A stretch of DNA of 64,000 nt, from positions 1-64,000 of the forward strand of contig CALVDZ010000006.1 of the NCBI GenBank assembly GCA_944326445.1, written 5' to 3'. This DNA comes from an uncultured Helicobacter sp. GTDB taxonomy: Bacteria > Campylobacterota > Campylobacteria > Campylobacterales > Helicobacteraceae. Shown here in pieces: positions 58,668-64,000 of the stretch. The notes beneath the pieces are model-generated. The model was given only the letters and a program-made list of their open reading frames with translations, was not told where the DNA came from and made no database searches. The first letter of the stretch is position 1; every line of letters begins with the position of its first letter. Made by a program: the position numbers and the translations under genes.

Positions 58668-60392
58668 ATGAAAAATATCAAAGTCGAATGGCGTTTGGCC
58701 ATTCTTTTATCAATCCTTTTGCTTGTGAGTATCGGCGTTATCGCAATCCTTGACCTCCAGCTTAGATCACAAGCCCACACCATCGTGCAGCACAATATAG
58801 AATCCACGATAGAAAACCAACTGCGCAATCAAGTAGATTCTATGGCAAACCTCATCACAGAGGCTACCAAAGACATAACCGATCCCGTGCAAAAAGAGCG
58901 CACTATCAACACACTCCTAGCGCACGCGACTTTTGAATCTGATGAGAGCGGGTATTTCTTTGTCTATCGTGAGCACACAGCCATTGCCTATCCGTATTAT
59001 ATGCAAGACATTCTAGGCAAAGATCTCATAAACCACAAAGATCCTAATGGCGTGCTCCTTATCCAAGAGCTCTATAAAGTCTCACAGCAAGGCGGTGGAT
59101 TTGTGCATTATGTGTGGCCCAAAAAAGTCAATGACAAGCTCGTCGATACGCCCAAAATCTCCTACGCCACGATGATAGCGGGCGAGAAAAATCTGTGGAT
59201 TGGCACAGGCGTGTATGTCGATCAAATCGATCAAATCACAGCCCATATCGATGAGGAGTTTGCTAGCCACATCGCTAGCATCAGCATCGTGGGGGTGATC
59301 GTGTATGTGATTATCTCTAGTGTGTTTGGATTTTTTATTGTGCAGGGGCTGGTGAGCTCTATTACTATGGTGAGCAATGGGCTCGCGGAGTTTTTTAGCT
59401 TTTTGCGCAAAGAGCGCAGCGTGGCGAGCCCCATACCCCTAGAGAGCCGAGACAGACTAGGTGTGATGGCCACACTCATCAACCAAAGCACCAAAGACAT
59501 CCAATCCCAAATCAACAGCGACAATGCCGCCATCCAAGACGCCATAGAAGCGCTAAAAATCGTGCAAGATGGGGATTTGAGCAAGCGCATACACACCAAG
59601 GGCGCAAACGATCAGATAAATGAGCTCATCGCACTCTTTAATACCACACTAGAGCAGCTAGAGCGCAAAATCGGCACATCGCTCCCAGCTATCTCACAAC
59701 TTTTAGAATCTTATAGGCGTTTTGACTTTACGCCGACTTTGGAGCGTGCAAATGGGGAGTTTGAGAGCAGTATCAACACACTAGGAGCGCAAATCCGCTC
59801 GCTCCTAGCAAACTCCTATGATATGGCCCAAAAGCTTGAGCTAGATTCACGCACGCTAAATAGCGAAGTGGAGAATCTCATGAGTGCCGCCACGCAGCAA
59901 ACACAGCAGCTAAGTATCAATGCCGCTCACACAGAATCTATGTATGTCGCCATACAGGGGATTAATGAGCATTCCAAAGAAGTGATTGAGCAAACCCAGC
60001 ACATCCGCTCCATCGTGAGCATGATCCAAGACATCGCCTCACAAACCAACCTCCTCGCACTCAATGCCGCGATTGAAGCCGCGCGCGCAGGCGAGCATGG
60101 GCGTGGGTTTGCCGTGGTGGCTGATGAAGTGAGAAAACTTGCCGAGCGCACGAGCACGAGTCTTAACCAAATCGAGGCAAACATCAGCGTGCTGATTGAG
60201 AGCATCGATAAGACGATGAGCGAGATCGCTAAGCAAAGCGAGGGAATCGAGCAGATTAACCAATCTATGAGTGCGCTAGAATCTAGCAATCAGCACAACA
60301 CACAAGCCGCGCACAACACGCACCACATCGCGCAGCAAGTTCAGAGCTTGGCGGATTCTATCAATGAGAATCTAGCGGATAAGAAGTTTTAA
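58668..60392 (+). CDS. Methyl-accepting chemotaxis protein with single Cache domain
   Basis: 574 residues. One membrane helix at about 8-30, a periplasmic single Cache domain to about 190 (ESGYFFVYREHTAIAYPY, KISYATMIAGEKNLWIGTGVYVD), a second helix at about 200-225, HAMP-like region, and a signalling domain with the conserved tip QDIASQTNLLALNAAIEAARAGEHGRGFAVVADEVRKLAE at about 462-502. It has an AAGGAGG before the ATG. The sCache_2 form often binds C2-C3 carboxylates; the ligand is not known here. It may be a target of CheR and CheB. Confidence 0.93.
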   Translation: MKNIKVEWRLAILLSILLLVSIGVIAILDLQLRSQAHTIVQHNIESTIENQLRNQVDSMANLITEATKDITDPVQKERTINTLLAHATFESDESGYFFVYREHTAIAYPYYMQDILGKDLINHKDPNGVLLIQELYKVSQQGGGFVHYVWPKKVNDKLVDTPKISYATMIAGEKNLWIGTGVYVDQIDQITAHIDEEFASHIASISIVGVIVYVIISSVFGFFIVQGLVSSITMVSNGLAEFFSFLRKERSVASPIPLESRDRLGVMATLINQSTKDIQSQINSDNAAIQDAIEALKIVQDGDLSKRIHTKGANDQINELIALFNTTLEQLERKIGTSLPAISQLLESYRRFDFTPTLERANGEFESSINTLGAQIRSLLANSYDMAQKLELDSRTLNSEVENLMSAATQQTQQLSINAAHTESMYVAIQGINEHSKEVIEQTQHIRSIVSMIQDIASQTNLLALNAAIEAARAGEHGRGFAVVADEVRKLAERTSTSLNQIEANISVLIESIDKTMSEIAKQSEGIEQINQSMSALESSNQHNTQAAHNTHHIAQQVQSLADSINENLADKKF

Positions 60393-61701
60393 AGCCATTG
60401 TGGGTTTGTGTGTCCTAAACTATCCTTTGTGCCCGAGGCGAGGCCTCGTGTCTATGATGGGGCGATGAGGCGCGACACGAGCGACAACAAATCTCCAAAG
60501 GAGAATCTGGTTTGGTTTATAAAATATACTCCATCGCCAAGCGGCATTTCTGACGCGCCGACACTAGAAAATCGCAAAATCTCGCTTAAGAGTTGCGTGT
60601 ATGTGCGCGTAGCAAAGCAGTGGAGATTTGAGCGCCCATGAGCGAAACAATAGATCTAGATTACAGATTCTCTGAAGCCATTACACAACCTAACTCAATA
60701 GTTTCAGATTCTAAACAATTCACACAATCCACAACGCCAAAAACCTCATCAAGACTTTGCCCGATATCAATAATAGTGCATGCAGCAGTACAAGACCTAA
60801 GCGCAATTGCAAAATTGCGCCATTTTTGCGGAGCAAAAATCCAATCAAAATATCCTATGCGAAGCACCTTTATCAAACACACAGAATCTACGCAACATAG
60901 AATCTAAAGCAGATTCAGAATCTGTGGCAAACTTAGAATCTAACCTCCTAGATTCACGCTCTCACGGATATGTTCTAGATTCTCATCATCACTTGTTTGC
61001 GCAAAAGAAAAGGGGTATTATCCCCTCCCCGCACTCTTAAAGCCCACAAAAAGATAAAGCGCCGCGTTTTTGCTGTGGCTTTACTTGCAACCCGTTGGCT
61101 CTTTTTTGGCAGCCACAAAGTATATCTTTTGGCGGGAGTGCCTCGCTATCCCCACTTCTAGCGCAATCGTTGTGGTGGCACTGCTCCCACCTTTTTCCCG
61201 ATTTTCGCCACCACGACAAGGGCGAGGGGCGGTATGCGCTACCGCACTACACATTTGATTGGATTTTTGCTCCGCAAAAATGGCAGAATCTAAATCCTTA
61301 GATTCTGCTCAGCTTGCGCTATCGCGCACATTATTATTTGTATTTAGCAAAGCCTTGTTAAGGTTTTTGGTGTTGTAGATTCTATAATTGATTTAGATTC
61401 TAAACCCACACGAGATCTGTAGTTTTCCTACATTCCGCACTTGGCTTTGCCTCTTAGCGTGGTATAGATTCTATAAGCTTGCTACTGCAAGCAAAAAACG
61501 AAGTTTCTTTAGAAAATTAGTATTGTGCAAGTAGGGTGGGTTGCTATCGCAACAGAGGCGGTGGTGCTTGTGGAGTTTTTGTCGGGTGCGGGGGTAGGAG
61601 CTACCTTAAGCGGTAGTGACCACTCCCCAAACCCGCCAAATCTCTGCGATGATTCCCAAAGGAGCCATTTTCCTTACGCACAAAAGCTGCATTTGTAGAA
61701 T
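60393..61701. repeat. 1.3-kb repeat-filled spacer (elements A, B, module C)
   Basis: No confident gene. A degenerate reverse element A lies at 60514-60650 (TTTATAAAATATACTCC, GGCATTTCTGACGCG, TGTATGTGCGCG). Element B forward lies at 60704-60785 and inverted at 61300-61395. TTTTTGCGGAGCAAAAATCC (60829) faces GGATTTTTGCTCCGCAAAAA (61261), so 60826-61288 is bounded by inverted repeats. Module C lies at 61009-61063 in reverse. AGAATCT words are frequent throughout. Confidence 0.75.
61606..61668 (-). CDS. Possible 20-residue peptide ORF
   Basis: A short frame on the minus strand (ATG complement at 61666-61668, TAA at 61606-61608) encodes a mostly hydrophobic peptide beginning MAPLGIIAEIW. GTAAGGAAA directly precedes the ATG, a good Shine-Dalgarno. 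Helicobacter type I toxins (AapA) are of similar size, but I see no sequence match, and no antisense promoter was identified. Speculative. Confidence 0.2.
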   Translation of the reverse strand: MAPLGIIAEIWRVWGVVTTA

Positions 61702-61944
61702 CTAGCTTTCCAAAAACGCCTTAGCCGCCTTTATCTGCTCCATCGAAGTTTTGGCAAGCTGCTTTTTATAAGCGAGGAGTTTGAGGGTTTGGGAGATGAG
61801 CTCCTTGGCTTGGAGCTTAGATTCTAGGGGGCTTTGGGCGAGATCGTCTGGGAGCTCTTGGGTGAGGAGAAAAGCCCTCTGATCGTCTTGGCTAAGAATC
61901 GCGACTTTGAGTGCATCTAGCCACTGCTGCGTGCTAAGGCTCAT
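61702..61944 (-). CDS. fliT: FliT-like flagellar chaperone
   Basis: 80 residues, all helical (WLDALKVAILSQDDQRAFLLTQEL...). Position at the end of fliD-fliS, as with HP0754 of H. pylori, and the short coiled form fit FliT, a FliD chaperone. It overlaps fliS by 1 base (ATG next to stop). Called mainly from context. Confidence 0.65.
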   Translation of the reverse strand: MSLSTQQWLDALKVAILSQDDQRAFLLTQELPDDLAQSPLESKLQAKELISQTLKLLAYKKQLAKTSMEQIKAAKAFLES

Positions 61945-62327
61945 TAGCGCATGAGTTCATCGGCATTGACTTCACGCCACGCCTCGAGCAATCCTCTGGC
62001 CACATTCATCACGATATCGATTTTTGCAGTGTCGTTGGTGACATTGGCTTGGGTTAGGAGCTTGATTTGGTGGGTATAAAGCCCAGTGAGATACACCGCG
62101 ACATCCCCGCCCCTCTCGTAATCAAGGGTATTGAGCAATTCTGTGAAAATATCAGTAGTGCGATTGATATAATAGATTTTTTTCTCTATATCTTGGGCTT
62201 CCATATAGCGTTTTGTCTGCGCACAAAATCGCAAAATCCCCTCATAGAGCATCTCCACAAGCTTCACAGGCGACTCCACCATCACAGAATTTTGCTGATA
62301 CAGATTGTAAGCATTTGTGCTTCTCAT
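61944..62327 (-). CDS. fliS: Flagellin chaperone FliS
   Basis: 127 residues. AYNLYQQNSVMVESPVKLVEMLYEGILRFCAQTK matches the FliS N-terminus, and LNTLDYERGGDVAVYLTGLYTHQIKLLTQANV matches the second half. It holds flagellin unfolded for export. It follows fliD by 10 bp and is probably in the same transcript. Confidence 0.94.
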   Translation of the reverse strand: MRSTNAYNLYQQNSVMVESPVKLVEMLYEGILRFCAQTKRYMEAQDIEKKIYYINRTTDIFTELLNTLDYERGGDVAVYLTGLYTHQIKLLTQANVTNDTAKIDIVMNVARGLLEAWREVNADELMR

Positions 62328-62337
62328 ATATCCCCCC

Positions 62338-64000
62338 TTATTTCTTAGCGACAGATTGATCTATCATCATCTGCACGCTATTAAAAGCGTTATTAGTCCT
62401 TGAGATTTGGCTATCATAGGCGGCAAACCTCTGCGCCATCAAATCATAGCGCGTATCAAGCATTGAGATGGCTCGCTTTCTGTCTTCTTTTAGTCGCTTG
62501 TCCTCTCTTGTGAGACTTTCCTCAAGCAATTTCAACCTTGAATTACTACCATCGACAAATTTCGCCAATTCTTTATCGAGCATTGCAAAAACGCCATCGA
62601 TTTGCACCTCGCGGAACTCTCTAGTCGTCATCTTGCCATAGAAAAAATCGCGCGTGCCCTCTGGATCGTTATTTACCTCTGTGCGGAGTTTGCTCGCATC
62701 AAGACTCATCACACCCTTTTCATTGACGCTAATGCCGTATTTGACAAGGGAATATTTGTCAATCCCCCCGCCCATATGAAAAGTGAGAATCTTATTGAGT
62801 GCTGGGCGTATCATACGCACGCTGCTATCGCCATTAAACACCCCCGCGATACGCGTATCCTCATCATATCGCGTGAGCTCATCGACTTTCATACTCAGCT
62901 GATTGTAACTCTCCACAAACTTCGTAACGCTCTCTATGATAGATTCACTATCGTTTGTAACATTGATGATAGCAGGCCTGCCCGGCTCTGTGGTGGAGAG
63001 CAGCTCGATACTAATCCCCGTGGCGATATCATCGATAGTGTTTGTGGGGCGCTGCATCCGTATGCCATTGTAGCTAAAGCTCGCATCTTGAGCCCTTTGG
63101 ATATTTTTGATTTTAAAGAGATCGTTTTGGGTGCGCACATAGTCCATCGCCACGCCCTGCTTGAGATTGCCTAGTGCTTCTAGAGCTTTTTTACTTTTTT
63201 CGTCATTGTTTGCGCTGATATTCACCTCGCCGGTATCGGAGTTTATCACGATTTTGCCATCATCTGTGGCGTGGGAGTGCAAGCCCGCGATATTGTCAAT
63301 CGCCTCGGCGATAACTTTGGCATTTTGGTAAGAAGAGTTGTTTCTGCGCGTGAGTGTGGCGAGATCTAGGGGCACGGTGCCGATGGTTATCGTGCCCTCT
63401 AGCTTGCCGGCTTGGACTTTTTGGGTGGTGATGAGATCGCTAGATTCACGATTATCGTTGCTATTAGTTATCTTAAAGCCCATTTGCGTGCTCTTAGCTC
63501 CGCCTACCTGCACGCTATAGCCCCGCTTGTCGTTGATGATAAGGTTATCGCCACTCTCGCCAAGCCCGATATTAATCTCGCCACTCTCAAGCAATTCTTG
63601 CAAGTCAGAATCTGCAGCGATCGCGTTTATAATCGCCTCTTTGAGGGCTTTGGCATTGTCATTAGATTTAGATTCTGTGGAGGTTTGCAACTCAATAGTA
63701 AGCGTCTTGCTCCCGCCTTTTTTGTCCGTGAGCGTGAGGGTAAAATCGTCGTTTTTTAAGTCAAGATTCCCGGATTTTAGCGTATTGCCATTTAGTGTTT
63801 CGCCAAAGTAGATTCTGTTATGCTCGCCCGTCTCTTTGGAGTTGATCATCAGCTGATAGGGGTTTGCGCCACCGGTTTTCATAATCGTGCCAATCACCTC
63901 GGTGTTTGTCTTATCCGTGATGAGTTGGGCGACTTCTTCAAGCGTCATACCAGCTTTTATGCCAATCTCATAAAACTTGCCCTTAGTGTAAAAGCGCAAA
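62338..64000 (-). CDS. fliD: Flagellar hook-associated protein 2 (filament cap), 5' end outside window
   Basis: At least 553 codons, open at the window edge, so the true start is upstream of 64000 on the minus strand. It shows the FliD C-terminal domain: QDASFSYNGIRMQRPTNTIDDIATGISIELLSTTEPG, SITKFVESYNQLSMKVDEL and the final coiled coil (about the last 60 residues, LTREDKRLKEDRKRAISML). It forms the pentameric or related cap that folds flagellin at the filament tip. fliS and fliT follow. Confidence 0.95.
   Translation of the reverse strand, partial: LRFYTKGKFYEIGIKAGMTLEEVAQLITDKTNTEVIGTIMKTGGANPYQLMINSKETGEHNRIYFGETLNGNTLKSGNLDLKNDDFTLTLTDKKGGSKTLTIELQTSTESKSNDNAKALKEAIINAIAADSDLQELLESGEINIGLGESGDNLIINDKRGYSVQVGGAKSTQMGFKITNSNDNRESSDLITTQKVQAGKLEGTITIGTVPLDLATLTRRNNSSYQNAKVIAEAIDNIAGLHSHATDDGKIVINSDTGEVNISANNDEKSKKALEALGNLKQGVAMDYVRTQNDLFKIKNIQRAQDASFSYNGIRMQRPTNTIDDIATGISIELLSTTEPGRPAIINVTNDSESIIESVTKFVESYNQLSMKVDELTRYDEDTRIAGVFNGDSSVRMIRPALNKILTFHMGGGIDKYSLVKYGISVNEKGVMSLDASKLRTEVNNDPEGTRDFFYGKMTTREFREVQIDGVFAMLDKELAKFVDGSNSRLKLLEESLTREDKRLKEDRKRAISMLDTRYDLMAQRFAAYDSQISRTNNAFNSVQMMIDQSVAKK

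Noticed and set aside
60638..61301. Several open frames in the 60.4-61.7 kb spacer
   Set aside because: They cross elements B and C, change frame at repeat ends and show no conserved domain.

Overview
The window looks like chromosome of a Helicobacter species, probably an enterohepatic-type member of the Campylobacterota. The evidence is a run of gene orders known from Helicobacter: the Xaa-Pro peptidase gene next to aroQ; infB-ylxR-thrB-tsaB; purA-fliJ followed by a MotE-like gene; engB-lptA-mltD-tatD-riboflavin synthase-flhX; a SurA-like chaperone, TPR protein and rnhA; fliD-fliS-fliT; a HugZ heme oxygenase; and an HP0268-like small nuclease. CheR and a CheB without receiver domain argue against H. 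pylori itself. No rRNA, tRNA, CRISPR array or transposase was recognised.

Layout. 1-9.5 kb: an FAD oxidoreductase, a broken gene remnant, miaB, an HP0268-like gene, nusA, a class V aminotransferase and miaA, then a three-gene cluster at 7.1-10.6 kb (TusA-like/diiron fusion, flavin acyl-CoA-dehydrogenase-like protein, PhnD-like binding protein without signal peptide) that I could not match to a known pathway. 10.6-20.5 kb: a defence island that begins inside ilvD. The dihydroxy-acid dehydratase carries an AT-rich in-frame insert of about 144 residues that looks like an EVE/PUA-type modified-base-reader domain. It is followed without a gap by a putative restriction endonuclease and N6-adenine methyltransferase, a very AT-rich Hachiman-like HamA/HamB pair, and a large SF1 helicase-nuclease. 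20.7-38.2 kb: lipoprotein, fliW, proC, an SMR transporter pair, a frameshifted Sel1/TPR gene, a Maf flagellin glycosyltransferase, peptidase, aroQ, an SLT-like protein, htrA, cheR, cheB, the SurA-like/TPR/rnhA block, a second (MdtJI-like) SMR pair and an amino-acid ABC transporter lacking its binding protein. 38-43 kb: hugZ, an AGAATCT-rich non-coding block, an ankyrin gene split by an in-frame TGA, and a CapA-like gene with a ten-base homopolymer. 43-64 kb: translation, nucleotide and envelope genes on the minus strand, riboflavin synthase, flhX, two ABC ATPases and a chemoreceptor on the plus strand, a 1.3-kb repeat-filled spacer, and fliT-fliS-fliD running off the end.

The intergenic DNA is unusual. 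A modular palindromic element of about 75-165 bp (called A here) occurs at least eight times; one copy lies in frame inside the TPR gene between two 51-bp direct repeats. A second element (B) occurs as inverted pairs. The 7-mer AGAATCT/AGATTCT is strongly over-represented in spacers and genes alike. Four tRNA-modification genes (miaA, miaB, tsaB, mnmA) lie in the window but in separate operons.
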